Position numbers and translations under genes: made by a program. Positions 18,173 through 26,836 of a stretch of DNA of 64,000 nt are shown one piece after another (the first letter of the stretch is position 1; each line of letters starts with the position of its first letter). Source of the stretch: Alicyclobacillaceae bacterium (GTDB lineage Bacteria > Bacillota > Bacilli > Kyrpidiales > Kyrpidiaceae); NCBI GenBank assembly GCA_029961045.1, contig JASBVN010000005.1:1-64000 (forward strand), given 5' to 3'. The notes beneath the pieces were generated by a model. It searched no databases, was not told where the DNA came from, and was given only the letters and a program-made list of their open reading frames with translations.

Positions 18173-18182
18173 TACTATCAAC

Positions 18183-18498
18183 GTGCAACATGCGCAGCGG
18201 CTAAAGCGATGAGGAAGAACCCGGCGGGAAGCGGCGCGGCACAGAGAGCCGGTGGACGGTGCGAACCGGAGCGCGCCTTCCGTCGGCAGCGCTTCCGAGT
18301 GCCCGCGCGAAGCGGACGGCCGGTCCCGGCCTTCCGTGGGTAGTGCGGGACGGTTGACTCCCGTTAAGGAGTCGGGTGACGCAGTCACCCGCCGAGGGCG
18401 GCGTCGTGAGATGCCGCCGAAAAAGGGTGGTACCGCGAAAGTGGCTCCTTTCGCCCCTTGGCTCGTCGAGAGCAGTGAGGCCGAAGGGGTTTTTTTAT
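18183..18498 (+). promoter_or_regulatory. T-box leader of serA, serine specifier (AGC) proposed
   Basis: The hallmark AGGGTGGTACCGCG is present at 18424-18437. Stem I features are visible: GATGAGGAAGAAC, then CACAGAGAGCCGG and GGTGCGAACCGG of the distal part. GGAAG (18213-18217) can pair with CTTCC (18292-18296); the internal loop just above holds AGC followed by G (18288-18291), matching a serine specifier and the gene controlled. Uncharged tRNA-Ser would stabilise the antiterminator and allow transcription of serA. Confidence 0.93.
18453..18498 (+). terminator. T-box regulated terminator
   Basis: CCCCTTGGC and GCCGAAGGGG form the stem, followed by TTTTTTTATTT, directly upstream of the serA ribosome binding site. 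The 5' strand overlaps the segment that follows the T-box sequence. Confidence 0.85.
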
Positions 18499-18555
18499 TT
18501 GGCGGCGTTCCCTTTCCGTTAATTGTCATTTTCACAGGAGGTGCCCACTGTCGTC

Positions 18556-20139
18556 ATGTATCGGATTCTCGTCAGCGATCCCATTTCGGAAGAAGGGCTA
18601 CAAAAACTGATCGAATCTCCGGAAGTCGAACTCGACATCCGGCCCGGACTGGACCGGGAAACTCTGATTTCGATCATCGGGCAGTACGACGCCCTTTTGG
18701 TCCGCAGCCAGACGAAAGTCACCGCGGACATCATCGCCGCCGGAAAGAAACTGAAGGCCATCGGCCGGGCCGGAGTCGGGGTGGACAACATCGACGTCGA
18801 AGCGGCCACCCGCCACGGGGTCGTCGTGGTCAACGCGCCGGACGGAAACACCATCTCGACGGCGGAACACACTTTCGCCATGCTCATGGCCTTAGCGCGC
18901 CACATCCCCCAAGCCTGCGCGTCGATCAAATCGGGAAAATGGGACAGGAAGTCCTTTGTGGGCGTCGAATTGCGCGGAAAGACCCTCGGCATCGTCGGTC
19001 TGGGAAGGATCGGGACGGAGGTGGCCAAGCGGGCCATGGCCTTTGGAATGAGGGTGTTGGCCTATGACCCGTTTCTCACCCGAGAACGCGCAGACCAGCT
19101 GGGCGTCGAGACGGCTTCGGTGGACGAGCTTTGCGCCCGGGCCGACTTTATCACCGTCCACACGCCCCTGACCAAGGAAACCCGCCACCTGATCGGTCCC
19201 GCACAATTTGCCAAGATGAAACCCGGCGTGCGGGTTCTCAATTGCGCCCGGGGCGGGATCATCGACGAGAAAGCCCTCCTGGAGGCTTTGGAACGGGGAA
19301 TCGTCGCCGGTGCAGCCCTGGACGTTTTCGAGGAAGAACCTCCGAAGGACAATCCACTGCTGGCCCTCGACCAAGTGATCGCCACTCCCCATCTCGGGGC
19401 GTCCACGGTCGAAGCTCAAATCAACGTGGCCATCGACGTCGGAGAAGAGATTCTCAACATTCTACAGGGCCGGCCCTTCAAAAACGCGGTAAACTTGCCT
19501 TCTTTGCCGGCAGACGTCCTGAGGGCGGTACAGCCCTACCTGACCCTCGGCGAAAAGTTGGGGCAGCTGGTCAGTCAATTGACGGAAGGACGCCTGTCCG
19601 GGATCGAGATCGTCTATGGCGGAAATGTGTCGGAACGAGAAGTCTCGCCGATTACCCGAACGATCCTGAAGGGCATTCTCGCCTATCATCACGGCGACGA
19701 GGTCAATTACGTCAATGCCCCCTTCGTGGCCGAGGAATTGGGGATTAAAGTCGTGGAAACGAAGGCCGGCAAACACCGGGTATTCAACGACTGGATCGGC
19801 GTCACCCTTACGACCGAGTCCGGAACCCACAGCGGGGCCGGAACCTTGTTCAACGGCCTCGGGCCGCGGATCGTGCAAATCGACGGGTATTCGGTGGACG
19901 TTCCGCCGGAAGGAAAGTTCCTGATCACCCGGCACATCGACCAACCCGGCATCATCGGACACGTGGGAACCATCCTGGGCGGCGCCGGCGTCAACATCGC
20001 GGCCATGCAAGTGGGCCGCCGGGAAATCGGCGGCCAGGCGGTCATGGTCCTGGCGGTGGACAAGCCGGTAGACGCCGACATCCTGGCCAAGATCGAACGA
20101 GTTCCGGGTATTTTGGAAGTCCGGGACGTTCAGTTATAA
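18556..20139 (+). CDS. serA: D-3-phosphoglycerate dehydrogenase
   Basis: Oxidises 3-phosphoglycerate to phosphohydroxypyruvate with NAD, the first step of serine synthesis. 527 residues from ATG 18556 behind AGGAGGTG. The N-terminal substrate domain is followed by the Rossmann domain (LGIVGLGRIGTEVAKRA near 146), catalytic Arg in NCARGGIIDE and His in PHLGASTVEAQ. The allosteric substrate-binding domain and a C-terminal ACT domain (FLITRHIDQPGIIGHVGTIL) complete the long form found in Bacilli. It is controlled by the T-box upstream. Confidence 0.97.
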   Translation: MYRILVSDPISEEGLQKLIESPEVELDIRPGLDRETLISIIGQYDALLVRSQTKVTADIIAAGKKLKAIGRAGVGVDNIDVEAATRHGVVVVNAPDGNTISTAEHTFAMLMALARHIPQACASIKSGKWDRKSFVGVELRGKTLGIVGLGRIGTEVAKRAMAFGMRVLAYDPFLTRERADQLGVETASVDELCARADFITVHTPLTKETRHLIGPAQFAKMKPGVRVLNCARGGIIDEKALLEALERGIVAGAALDVFEEEPPKDNPLLALDQVIATPHLGASTVEAQINVAIDVGEEILNILQGRPFKNAVNLPSLPADVLRAVQPYLTLGEKLGQLVSQLTEGRLSGIEIVYGGNVSEREVSPITRTILKGILAYHHGDEVNYVNAPFVAEELGIKVVETKAGKHRVFNDWIGVTLTTESGTHSGAGTLFNGLGPRIVQIDGYSVDVPPEGKFLITRHIDQPGIIGHVGTILGGAGVNIAAMQVGRREIGGQAVMVLAVDKPVDADILAKIERVPGILEVRDVQL

Positions 20140-20152
20140 CTGCTATAACCGC

Positions 20153-20194
20153 CGGGCCCCGCCGGCCGCCCACCCGGCGCGTCGGCGGGGCCGG
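20153..20194 (+). terminator. GC-rich hairpin after serA, weak terminator candidate
   Basis: GGCCCCGCCG (20155-20164) pairs perfectly with CGGCGGGGCC (20183-20192) soon after the serA stop. No T-tract follows on either strand, so its role in termination is uncertain; it lies between convergent serA and thiG. Confidence 0.4.
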
Positions 20195-20252
20195 CTGCCG
20201 TAACGCGATCGAAAATCCACAAAAAGGATGTCGGCCGGCGCCGACAAAATGG

Positions 20253-21044
20253 CTACCGGCCGACCATCCCCTCCACCGGACTGCTGGCGCTGGCATACCG
20301 CTTTTTCATCACCCGGCCCGCCAAGTAGCCCTTGCGCCCCGCCTCCACGGCGAGCCGCATCGCCTCGGCCATCAACACCGGGTCCCGGGCGCCGGATACC
20401 GCCGTGTTGAGCAACACGCCGTCCGCCCCCAGTTCCATCGCCAAGGCCGCGTCCGCCGGCGAACCGATCCCGGCGTCCACGATGACCGGGACCTTGGCCT
20501 CCTCCACGATGTACTGGAGATGGTACGGATTTAAGAGACCGAGGCCCGTCCCGATCGGCGCCGCCCCCGGCATCACCGCCGCCGCCCCGGCCTCTTCCAG
20601 CCGCTTGGCCAAAACGGGGTCATCAGAAATATATGGAAGGACGATAAATCCTTCCCGGACCAGAATCTCCGTCGCCTTCAGGGTCTCCACCGGATCGGGC
20701 AACAGGGTCTTGGGGTTTCCGACCACCTCGACTTTGACCATGTCGCACAATCCCGACGCCCTGGCCAACCGGGCAATGCGCACCGCTTCTTCGGCATCCG
20801 ACGCGCCCGCCGTATTGGGCAGAAGCGTAAATCGCTTCAAGTCCAGCCGTTCCAAAAAATTGGGCTCGTCCGGCCGGTCCAGGTTGAGCCTCCGCACCGC
20901 GAACGTGAGGACCTCGGCGCCGGAGGCTTCCACCGCCCGGCTCTGCACCTCTAAATCGGAAAATTTTCCGGTTCCGAGAAACAATCGGGACCGAAATGCC
21001 CGTCCCGCAATGACAAGCCGGTCGTCCTGCATCCGCTCCTCCAT
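20253..21044 (-). CDS. thiG: thiazole synthase
   Basis: Builds the thiamine thiazole phosphate from deoxyxylulose phosphate, dehydroglycine and ThiS thiocarboxylate. 263 residues from ATG 21044 behind AAGGAG; ATG 21032 is an alternative. Family motifs are complete: [11 protein letters not shown] near the start, [18 protein letters not shown], the Schiff-base lysine in [17 protein letters not shown], and [33 protein letters not shown]-barrel enzyme. Third gene of thiE-thiS-thiG; thiF, thiO and thiH are not in the window. Confidence 0.95.
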   Translation of the reverse strand: MEERMQDDRLVIAGRAFRSRLFLGTGKFSDLEVQSRAVEASGAEVLTFAVRRLNLDRPDEPNFLERLDLKRFTLLPNTAGASDAEEAVRIARLARASGLCDMVKVEVVGNPKTLLPDPVETLKATEILVREGFIVLPYISDDPVLAKRLEEAGAAAVMPGAAPIGTGLGLLNPYHLQYIVEEAKVPVIVDAGIGSPADAALAMELGADGVLLNTAVSGARDPVLMAEAMRLAVEAGRKGYLAGRVMKKRYASASSPVEGMVGR

Positions 21045-21064
21045 GCCCCGTACTCCTTTCCCGA

Positions 21065-21265
21065 TCATCCGCCGCCGACGAAGTGAACGATCTCCATCGT
21101 GTCCCCGTCGTGCACCGCCCGCTTGGCGTAGTCCTCTTTCGGCACGATCGTCCGGTTCAACTCGACGATCACCAAACGTTCCGACAAATGAAAATGCTGG
21201 AGCACGTCCGCTACTGTGCTCACATCCGGCAGTTCCCGCCACTGACCGTTGACGTGCAGTTTCAT
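21065..21265 (-). CDS. thiS: thiamine biosynthesis sulfur carrier protein
   Basis: 66-residue ubiquitin-like sulfur carrier ending in the diagnostic Gly-Gly (IVHFVGGG, with one extra Gly). Its C-terminus is thiocarboxylated and donates sulfur to ThiG. ATG 21265 overlaps the thiE stop by four bases (ATGA), and the thiG start follows 20 bp downstream, so the three are co-translated. Confidence 0.93.
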   Translation of the reverse strand: MKLHVNGQWRELPDVSTVADVLQHFHLSERLVIVELNRTIVPKEDYAKRAVHDGDTMEIVHFVGGG

Positions 21266-21906
21266 CCGACCTCACCCCTTCGGGCCAGGCCCCGCTGGAA
21301 ATTGTGCACAAACTCCCGGGTCCGGCCTACGATGTCGTCGGTGTCGAGCAAACCCCGGATGACGGCCAGCGCATCGGCACCAGCCGAAGCCAAATCTTCC
21401 GCATCCTCTACTTGGATTCCCCCGATCGCCACCACCGGCACCCGGACGGCCCGCCTGACAGCCCGCAGACCTTCCACGCCCACCGCCGGACGCGTGTCCG
21501 CCTTCGTCGCCGTCGGTTTGACCGGCCCAAAGCCGATGTAATCCGCTCCTGCCCGTTCCGCGGCTACAGCCTCCTCCACGTTGTGGGTGGACACCCCGAT
21601 CAGCCGGTCCGGCCCGAGAATCTTTCGCGCCGCTTCGACGGGTAAATCCTCTTGACCCAGATGGACCCCGTCGGCGTCCACGGCAACCGCCACGTCCACC
21701 CGGTCATTGACGATGAACAACACCCCCGCCTCCCGGGTCAGATCCCTCAAAAGGCGGCCGGCCTCCCACAACCCGCGACCCGTCATGTCCTTTTCCCTCA
21801 ATTGAATGCAACAAACGCCACCCGCAATCCACGCCCGGGCCACCTCTTCCAACGTGCGGCCTCGATAAAATCGAGCGTCGGTGATGGCGTACAGCCCGCA
21901 GATCAT
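21262..21906 (-). CDS. thiE: thiamine-phosphate synthase (ThiE/TenI family)
   Basis: 214 residues with the ThiE TIM-barrel motifs [65 protein letters not shown] and VVAIGGI. It joins hydroxymethylpyrimidine diphosphate and thiazole phosphate; the related TenI aminothiazole tautomerase cannot be wholly excluded, but the catalytic residues fit ThiE. ATG 21906 follows GGAGGGAGG. First gene of the thi operon. No TPP riboswitch is recognisable in the 200 bp upstream. Confidence 0.88.
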   Translation of the reverse strand: MICGLYAITDARFYRGRTLEEVARAWIAGGVCCIQLREKDMTGRGLWEAGRLLRDLTREAGVLFIVNDRVDVAVAVDADGVHLGQEDLPVEAARKILGPDRLIGVSTHNVEEAVAAERAGADYIGFGPVKPTATKADTRPAVGVEGLRAVRRAVRVPVVAIGGIQVEDAEDLASAGADALAVIRGLLDTDDIVGRTREFVHNFQRGLARRGEVG

Positions 21907-21982
21907 GGCCTCCCTCCCCCGGTCTTGCGCTCGCTCCCGGCGGAGTCCGCCGGGGACCGGAGTCGACTTCGCTGCGCCGGCG

Positions 21983-22097
21983 TATAATCCCCTTCAAATC
22001 GGTCCATACTCATAAACGGAGCCGAGGCGTACAGACCTCAGCTTCTCCTCTCTCTCTCTTTTCTTGGGGCGCCCCACCGGGGCGCCTCCTTTTTTGC
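21983..22097 (+). ncRNA. candidate small RNA, about 100 nt, opposite the thiE leader
   Basis: A perfect TATAAT (21983-21988, poor -35) is followed about 80 bp later by a strong intrinsic terminator facing the plus strand. No plus-strand ORF with a ribosome binding site lies between, and the nearest plus-strand gene upstream (serA) is 1.8 kb away. The predicted transcript of about 100 nt would include a pyrimidine-rich stretch (CTTCTCCTCTCTCTCTC) and would be antisense to the thiE 5' region. This is inferred from signals only. Confidence 0.45.
22068..22095 (+). terminator. orphan plus-strand intrinsic terminator
   Basis: GGCGCCCC (22068-22075), a three-base loop and GGGGCGCC (22079-22086) form an all-GC 8-bp stem followed by TCCTTTTTT. 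On the minus strand no T-tract follows, so it does not serve the CoA-binding-protein gene. It faces the plus strand where no gene is present. Confidence 0.8.
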
Positions 22098-22110
22098 GCG
22101 CCACCCCGTC

Positions 22111-22536
22111 CTACCGGGCCTCCGCCCCGAGCAGCCGGCGGTGTTCCACTTTGATGCACCGGTCCATGACCACGGTCAGTCCGGCTTCCCGCGCCTTGCG
22201 GGCGGCCCCTTCGTTGATAACCCCCAGCTGCATCCACACGGCTTTCGCTCCGATGGCGACGGCTTCTTCGACAACGCCATCGACTTCTTCGCTCCGGCGG
22301 AAGATGTCTACGATGTCGACGGGGCCTTCGACTTCCCTCAGGCTCGCGTGGGCTTTTCGGCCCAGACTCTGCTCAATCGTCGGATTGACCGGCACGATTT
22401 CGTAACCCTGGGATTGCAGATACGACGCAACTTCATAACTCGGACGCGCCGGATTGTCGGACAGACCGACGACGGCGATCGTCCGGGCCGTGCGAAGCAG
22501 ATCGGCAATCTGTTGGTCGCTCGGGTTTTCAAACAC
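22111..22536 (-). CDS. CoA-binding domain protein (YccU-like)
   Basis: 141 residues from GTG 22536, which follows GGGGGG; a longer frame to 22707 is not needed. A single Rossmann-type CoA-binding domain: TIAVVGLSDNPARPSYEVASYLQSQGY, then IVPVNPTIEQSLGRKAHASL, VDIVDIFRRSEEV, AVWMQLGVIN and VMDRCIKVEHRRL. This domain resembles the CoA-binding part of succinyl-CoA synthetases; the stand-alone family has no settled role. Downstream partner of a 69-residue gene whose stop lies inside its ribosome binding region. Confidence 0.85.
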   Translation of the reverse strand: MFENPSDQQIADLLRTARTIAVVGLSDNPARPSYEVASYLQSQGYEIVPVNPTIEQSLGRKAHASLREVEGPVDIVDIFRRSEEVDGVVEEAVAIGAKAVWMQLGVINEGAARKAREAGLTVVMDRCIKVEHRRLLGAEAR

Positions 22537-22547
22537 CGCGATCCCCC

Positions 22548-22757
22548 CTAGGATGGAGTGCCCTTCGACTTCCGATCTGGCGCCCACGTGCGGCCGGGGA
22601 GAAACTTGACGCCGAAACGCCCCCTCGGAGTCCGGAACACGGCCACGTAATCCGGAAGCTGCGCCGCGTCCCGCCATCCGTTTTCCCGCAGGCGTGCCGC
22701 GTAACACCCCGCCTGAAATTGATTGTCAAACAGCCTGGAACAATAAATCCATGCCAT
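22548..22757 (-). CDS. small hypothetical protein, 69 residues
   Basis: ATG 22757 sits behind CGGAGGG and the stop TAG at 22548 abuts the ribosome binding site of the CoA-binding-protein gene, so the two look like a transcript unit. The product (MAWIYCSRLFDNQFQAGCYA at the start, then a beta-rich LPDYVAVFRTPRGRFGVKFL) is soluble and basic. I do not recognise a family. Confidence 0.6.
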   Translation of the reverse strand: MAWIYCSRLFDNQFQAGCYAARLRENGWRDAAQLPDYVAVFRTPRGRFGVKFLPGRTWAPDRKSKGTPS

Positions 22758-22828
22758 GGGCGCCCTCCGAGCCGTTGTGGGTCTTTCTCCCTCAGTATAT
22801 CCCAGGACAGGGCCGACAACCAAGGGCC

Positions 22829-22858
22829 GCATAAGCCTTCCGGCAGATTCACACAATA
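22829..22858 (+). promoter_or_regulatory. forespore-type (sigma-F/G) promoter of the YhcN-like gene
   Basis: GCATA (22829-22833) matches the -35 consensus GHATR exactly; after 18 bp CACAATA (22852-22858) matches the -10 consensus CATWHTA at six of seven positions. The start codon is 19 bp further. Forespore control fits a spore lipoprotein. Confidence 0.65.
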
Positions 22859-22876
22859 GCCCTGAGGTGACCGACC

Positions 22877-23452
22877 ATGTTCTTTGCGATCCGACGCTTG
22901 GCCCTGGCCGGCGCTTTGGCGGCCGGTCTCCTGGCGAGTTGCAGCCCAGGACCTTCGGCGGGCCCGGGGCCTGGACCGAAAGACACCGGTCCTTATCCTT
23001 CCGAAGACGGGACTCAACGCCCGGAAGAAATTCAGAACCCTCCCGGAGAACGGGCGGACCGGGCTCCGGCTCCCCCGCCCCAACGGGCACCTCAACAGGC
23101 CGGTCCATTCGCCGCTCCCGCCGATCCAGACCAGATCATGCGCCAGATGAACGACGCCGTCAGGCGCATCCCGGGAGTCGAAGGTTCCACCGTGGTGCTC
23201 GCCGGACGCACCGCCCTGGTGGGAGTCGACCTGTCCCACACCGTCACCGGCTCCAAGATCGATTCCATCAAACATTCGGTCAAGGAGGCGGCAGAACGCA
23301 CCGGCGGCGGTTATCGCGTGGTGGTGACCGCCGACGTAGACCTGGTGGCCCGCCTGCGGGCAGTGGCGGCCGGCATCCGGCAAGGGAGACCCGTATCCTC
23401 CTTTTCCGACGAAATCGCCGATATCCTCAGCCGGATCTTGCCGGAAGGATGA
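22877..23452 (+). CDS. YhcN/YlaJ-family sporulation lipoprotein
   Basis: 191 residues: a signal peptide ending in the lipobox LLASC (Cys22), a Pro- and Gly-rich linker to about residue 85, then the YhcN/YlaJ domain (QIMRQMNDAVRRIPGVEGSTVVLAGRTALVGVDL ... VVVTADVDLVARLRAVAAGI). Members are spore-associated lipoproteins made in the forespore. ATG 22877 follows CTGAGGTG. It is convergent with resE, with one base between the stops. The promoter upstream is forespore-type. Confidence 0.85.
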   Translation: MFFAIRRLALAGALAAGLLASCSPGPSAGPGPGPKDTGPYPSEDGTQRPEEIQNPPGERADRAPAPPPQRAPQQAGPFAAPADPDQIMRQMNDAVRRIPGVEGSTVVLAGRTALVGVDLSHTVTGSKIDSIKHSVKEAAERTGGGYRVVVTADVDLVARLRAVAAGIRQGRPVSSFSDEIADILSRILPEG

Positions 23453-23453
23453 C

Positions 23454-25223
23454 TCACCCCCCAGGCCGGTACCGCGGAAGCAACACGGTAAAAGTCGTCC
23501 CCTTTCCCAACTGGCTTTCTACCACAATATCGCCGTCGTGCTGAATGACGATGTTTTTTGCGATCGCCAGTCCGAGGCCCGTTCCCCCCTTGTGGCGCGT
23601 ACGGGCCTTGTCCACTTTGTAAAACCGGTCCCAAATGTACGGAATGTCCTCCGGGGGAATCCCCGAACCCTCGTCCCGTACGGCAATGCGGACCGTGTCT
23701 TCGTCTGCGCTGAACCGGATCGTCACACCGCCCGGCGGTTGGGTGTGCCGGAAAGCGTTGTCGATCAGATTCGTCAACACCTGTTCCAACCGGTCGACGT
23801 CCGCATCCACCACCGCCGGTTCCTCCACCTCCATCTCCAGATGGAAAGGCAGCTTCCTCTCCTGGGCTAGGGTGGAAAATTTCTTCCAGATCTTCTTCAC
23901 CAAGGGCCGGACGTCTACCGGCGTCCGCTTCATCAAAAATTGCCCCGATTCCAGTTGGGCCAAATCCAACAGGTCATTTACCAGCCGCCTCATCCGGAGG
24001 GTCTCCTCCAGGATGATCCGGGCCAGCTCCCGACGCTGCTCCGGATCGTCGATAAAATCGTCGAGCAGCGCCTCGCTGTACCCTTGCAACATGGACAGGG
24101 GCGTTCGCAGTTCATGGGATACATTGGCGACAAAATCCCGCCGCAAGCGATCGATGTTCAACTCCTCGGTAATGTCCCGGAGCACCGCCACCACGCCGCG
24201 AAGCTTTTCGGAATTGGGCTCGTAAAGCGGGGCCATCGTGACCGCCAGCGTCCGTCCCTGTCCCACCACCTCCCCCACCTGGCCCGTTTTGGTTTGAATC
24301 ACTTTATCTTTGAGATCGAGGAGGTCCCGGGGCAGGCGGTCCTCCAGCGGACGGCCCTCTTCGACCATGGAAACCGCCCGGAGCCACCGCTTGGCCGGAG
24401 GATTGGCGAGCAACACCCGACCCGACAGGTCGGCGGATACCACCCCGTCGGCCATACTCGCCAAAATGCTGGCCAACTGTTCTTTCTCCTTGGAGAGGGC
24501 TTTGATATTCTCCTCGAGGTCGTGAGCCAGTTTGTTCAGGGTGATGCCGAGACGGCCGACTTCATCTCCCGTGACCACCCGCACTTTCCCCCGGAAATCC
24601 CCCCGGGCCATCCGCTCCGCCACTTCGTTCATTTGCACCAAGGGCCTGGACAGGTTCTTCGAGATCACGAATGCAAACCCCGTCGTCATCATGATCGCCA
24701 GCCCGCCGGCGTAGAAAATAGAGTTGCGGATTTGCCGCATCGCCTCCTGGCTGGGCTCCAGGGGCTGGGTGAGCACGACGAGGCCGGTCAACGCCTCTCC
24801 CTGCTTGAGAGGAACGACAATCCACAAATGATTGGGATGCCCCTGAAAATGCGGGCTGTCTTGCAGAAAGTCCCGGCTTTTCGGTATGACGTCTCCTCCG
24901 GCGTGCAAGCGGTTCCGGTCGTCCACGGTGAGGCGATTCCAAACTTCCCGGGCGAGGGGATCCCCCTCGACGGAACCCAGAACGTACAAGGTCGCTCCGG
25001 CCTCTTCGGCGAGCCGGCCCGCCACGGTCCTGGCCAGACCGGGGTCCTCCTCCTTGAGGATGTGGGCGATATAGTCGGCCCGGCGTTGGAAAGCGGCGGC
25101 CTGGACTTGGTACAAATACGTATCGACCATCTGTTCTAGGTACATGGACAAAAGCCCGAGTACCACGATCACCAGCCCGGCGATGGTGAGCCAGAGCTTG
25201 GAAACGATGCTGTTGCGAATCAC
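23454..25223 (-). CDS. resE: sensor histidine kinase ResE-like
   Basis: 589 residues: two transmembrane segments (about 10-30 and 172-192) around an extracytoplasmic sensor domain, a HAMP (SRPLVQMNEVAERMARGDF), a PAS domain (SILASMADGVVSADLSGRVLLANPPA), a HisKA with the phospho-accepting His in FVANVSHELRTPL, and an ATPase domain with N-box (LTNLIDNAFRH), G1 (DEGSGIP) and G2 (GGTGLGLAI). It would phosphorylate the response regulator encoded just before it, with which it overlaps by four bases. In Bacillus ResDE controls respiration in low oxygen. Confidence 0.9.
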   Translation of the reverse strand: MIRNSIVSKLWLTIAGLVIVVLGLLSMYLEQMVDTYLYQVQAAAFQRRADYIAHILKEEDPGLARTVAGRLAEEAGATLYVLGSVEGDPLAREVWNRLTVDDRNRLHAGGDVIPKSRDFLQDSPHFQGHPNHLWIVVPLKQGEALTGLVVLTQPLEPSQEAMRQIRNSIFYAGGLAIMMTTGFAFVISKNLSRPLVQMNEVAERMARGDFRGKVRVVTGDEVGRLGITLNKLAHDLEENIKALSKEKEQLASILASMADGVVSADLSGRVLLANPPAKRWLRAVSMVEEGRPLEDRLPRDLLDLKDKVIQTKTGQVGEVVGQGRTLAVTMAPLYEPNSEKLRGVVAVLRDITEELNIDRLRRDFVANVSHELRTPLSMLQGYSEALLDDFIDDPEQRRELARIILEETLRMRRLVNDLLDLAQLESGQFLMKRTPVDVRPLVKKIWKKFSTLAQERKLPFHLEMEVEEPAVVDADVDRLEQVLTNLIDNAFRHTQPPGGVTIRFSADEDTVRIAVRDEGSGIPPEDIPYIWDRFYKVDKARTRHKGGTGLGLAIAKNIVIQHDGDIVVESQLGKGTTFTVLLPRYRPGG

Positions 25224-25921
25224 TCTGTCACCTCGAATTTATATCCGACGCCCCACACGGTGACGATCATCGCCGCGGCCTTTTGCGAGGCCCGGCCCAA
25301 TTTCTCTCGCAGGCGTTTGATGTGGGTGTCGACCGTCCGCTGATCTCCGTAGAACTGGTAGTTCCACACATCCCTGAGCAGCTCTTCCCTTGTGAACACC
25401 TTCTCCGGACGCTGGGCAAGGTAACACAACAGTTCGTACTCTTTCGGCGTAAGGCTGACCTCCTGGCCGTCCGCCACCACTTTTCTCGATTCGAGATTGA
25501 TGGTCAGGTGGGGGAACGTGAACACCTGGGCCACCTCGTGTTCGCCGTGCCCCGGGTGTGCCCGTTTGATCAAGGCCTTGACCCGCATCACCAACTCCCG
25601 GGGACTGAAGGGCTTGACCACGTAGTCATCAGCCCCGAGTTCGAAACCGTGAATCCGATTCATCTCGTCCCCGGCGGCGGTCAGCATAATCACCGGGGTA
25701 TCCTTCCGCTTGCGCAACTGAGCGCACACTTCCCGGCCGTCGAGTTCCGGCAACATCAAATCGAGCACGATCACAGCATAATCGTTCTGGAGCGCCCGAT
25801 CGAGAGCCGTTCGCCCGTCTTCCGCTTCTTCGACAGAAAAGCCGTTTCGCTCCAGGTACATGCGAACGAGTCGGCGAATGCGCTCTTCGTCGTCGACGAC
25901 GAGAATCTTCGGTTGGTTCAT
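25220..25921 (-). CDS. resD: OmpR-family response regulator ResD-like
   Basis: 233 residues: receiver domain with ILVVDDEERIRRLVRMYLER and phospho-acceptor Asp54 (VLDLMLPELDG), conserved KPFSPREL, then a winged-helix domain (LTPKEYELLCYLAQRPEKVFTREELL ... VDTHIKRLREKLG). Length and sequence match ResD. ATG 25921 lies 60 bp after rluB. In Bacillus resABC, encoding cytochrome c maturation proteins, lie between rluB and resD; here they are missing from this place. Confidence 0.92.
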   Translation of the reverse strand: MNQPKILVVDDEERIRRLVRMYLERNGFSVEEAEDGRTALDRALQNDYAVIVLDLMLPELDGREVCAQLRKRKDTPVIMLTAAGDEMNRIHGFELGADDYVVKPFSPRELVMRVKALIKRAHPGHGEHEVAQVFTFPHLTINLESRKVVADGQEVSLTPKEYELLCYLAQRPEKVFTREELLRDVWNYQFYGDQRTVDTHIKRLREKLGRASQKAAAMIVTVWGVGYKFEVTE

Positions 25922-25982
25922 CGACTCATCTCCTCCCAGCGCCGGCCCCGACTCCGCCTCTCCTGCGCTCCGACGGGGCGGT

Positions 25983-26762
25983 TCAAACCGTTTCCGGTCC
26001 TGAATTCACCTTCATGGTACCGGACGAAGACCGCTCTGACAACATCCGCACCGCCTTGCGCAAGCGCTCCAGTTCCTCCCGGCCGAGGGGACGCACCTGG
26101 CCCGGCGCCAGGCCGCGGAGGGTGAGACCGGCGTACCGGACCCGCACCAAATCGACCACCGGATGGCCGACGGCCTCGCACATGCGGCGAACCTGCCGGT
26201 TGCGCCCCTCGTGAAGGGTGAGCTCAAAAACGGTCCGCCCCGGCTCGCGCAGGCGCAATCGCACCCGCGCCGGCGCAGTGGGCCCGTCTTCCAACAGCAC
26301 GCCGTTCTCCAGCTTTTTTAAGGCCTCATCGGACATTTTCCCGGCGACCGTCACCCGATACGTCTTTTCCACCCCAAAACGCGGATGCATTAACCTATGA
26401 GCCAACGGCCCGTCGTTGGTCAACAGCAACAGCCCGGACGTATTCAAATCGAGACGCCCGACGGGAAATACCCGTTCCGGGATGTCCGCGAGGTAATCGG
26501 CAACCGTTCGGCGACCCCGGGGATCGAAAAGGGTCGTCACCACACCGCGGGGTTTATAAAACACGTAGTAGACGCGCCTCTCGCTCCCCTGCAGAGGGCG
26601 TCCGTCCACTTCGATCCGATCTGTCTCAGGATCGACTTTGCAGCCCAATTGGGTGACCACCCGGCCGTTCACCGCCACCCGTCCCTGAAGAATCCACGCT
26701 TCGGCCTTTCGCCTCGACGTCAACCCCGCTGCGGCCAAAACCTTTTGGAGGCGCTCTTTCAC
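25983..26762 (-). CDS. rluB: 23S rRNA pseudouridine synthase, RluB type
   Basis: 259 residues: an N-terminal S4 RNA-binding domain (RLQKVLAAAGLTSRRKAEAWI), then the RsuA/RluB/E/F catalytic domain with the active Asp in VGRLDLNTSGLLLLTNDG and the C-terminal EGRNRQVRRMCEAVGHPV. Expected to modify U2605-type sites of 23S rRNA. It stands between spmB and resD as in Bacillus (ypuL). A candidate promoter precedes it. Confidence 0.93.
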   Translation of the reverse strand: MKERLQKVLAAAGLTSRRKAEAWILQGRVAVNGRVVTQLGCKVDPETDRIEVDGRPLQGSERRVYYVFYKPRGVVTTLFDPRGRRTVADYLADIPERVFPVGRLDLNTSGLLLLTNDGPLAHRLMHPRFGVEKTYRVTVAGKMSDEALKKLENGVLLEDGPTAPARVRLRLREPGRTVFELTLHEGRNRQVRRMCEAVGHPVVDLVRVRYAGLTLRGLAPGQVRPLGREELERLRKAVRMLSERSSSGTMKVNSGPETV

Positions 26763-26807
26763 CCGGTACCCCCCTTCCGAGGAACACGGGCCGGTGTTTT
26801 TTCCTTT

Positions 26808-26836
26808 ATTGTACCCCGTTCGCCTTACGGCGTCAC
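26808..26836 (-). promoter_or_regulatory. candidate promoter of rluB-resDE
   Basis: Minus-strand GTGACG (26831-26836, overlapping the spmB stop), a 17-bp spacer and TACAAT (26808-26813). This would let rluB-resDE be expressed apart from the sporulation genes upstream. Confidence 0.5.

Noticed and set aside
21903..22013. 36-codon minus-strand frame ending in an ATGA overlap with thiE
   Set aside because: It could be a leader peptide coupled to thiE, but no ribosome binding site precedes either ATG, and the composition is not distinctive.
21907..22110. TPP riboswitch before thiE
   Set aside because: The conserved CTGAGA and the second conserved TPP block are not found on the minus strand.
22529..23383. 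284-codon minus-strand frame opposite the YhcN-like gene
   Set aside because: It is antisense to a recognisable lipoprotein gene that has a promoter, ribosome binding site and lipobox; only the 69-residue gene near its 3' end (another frame) is supported.
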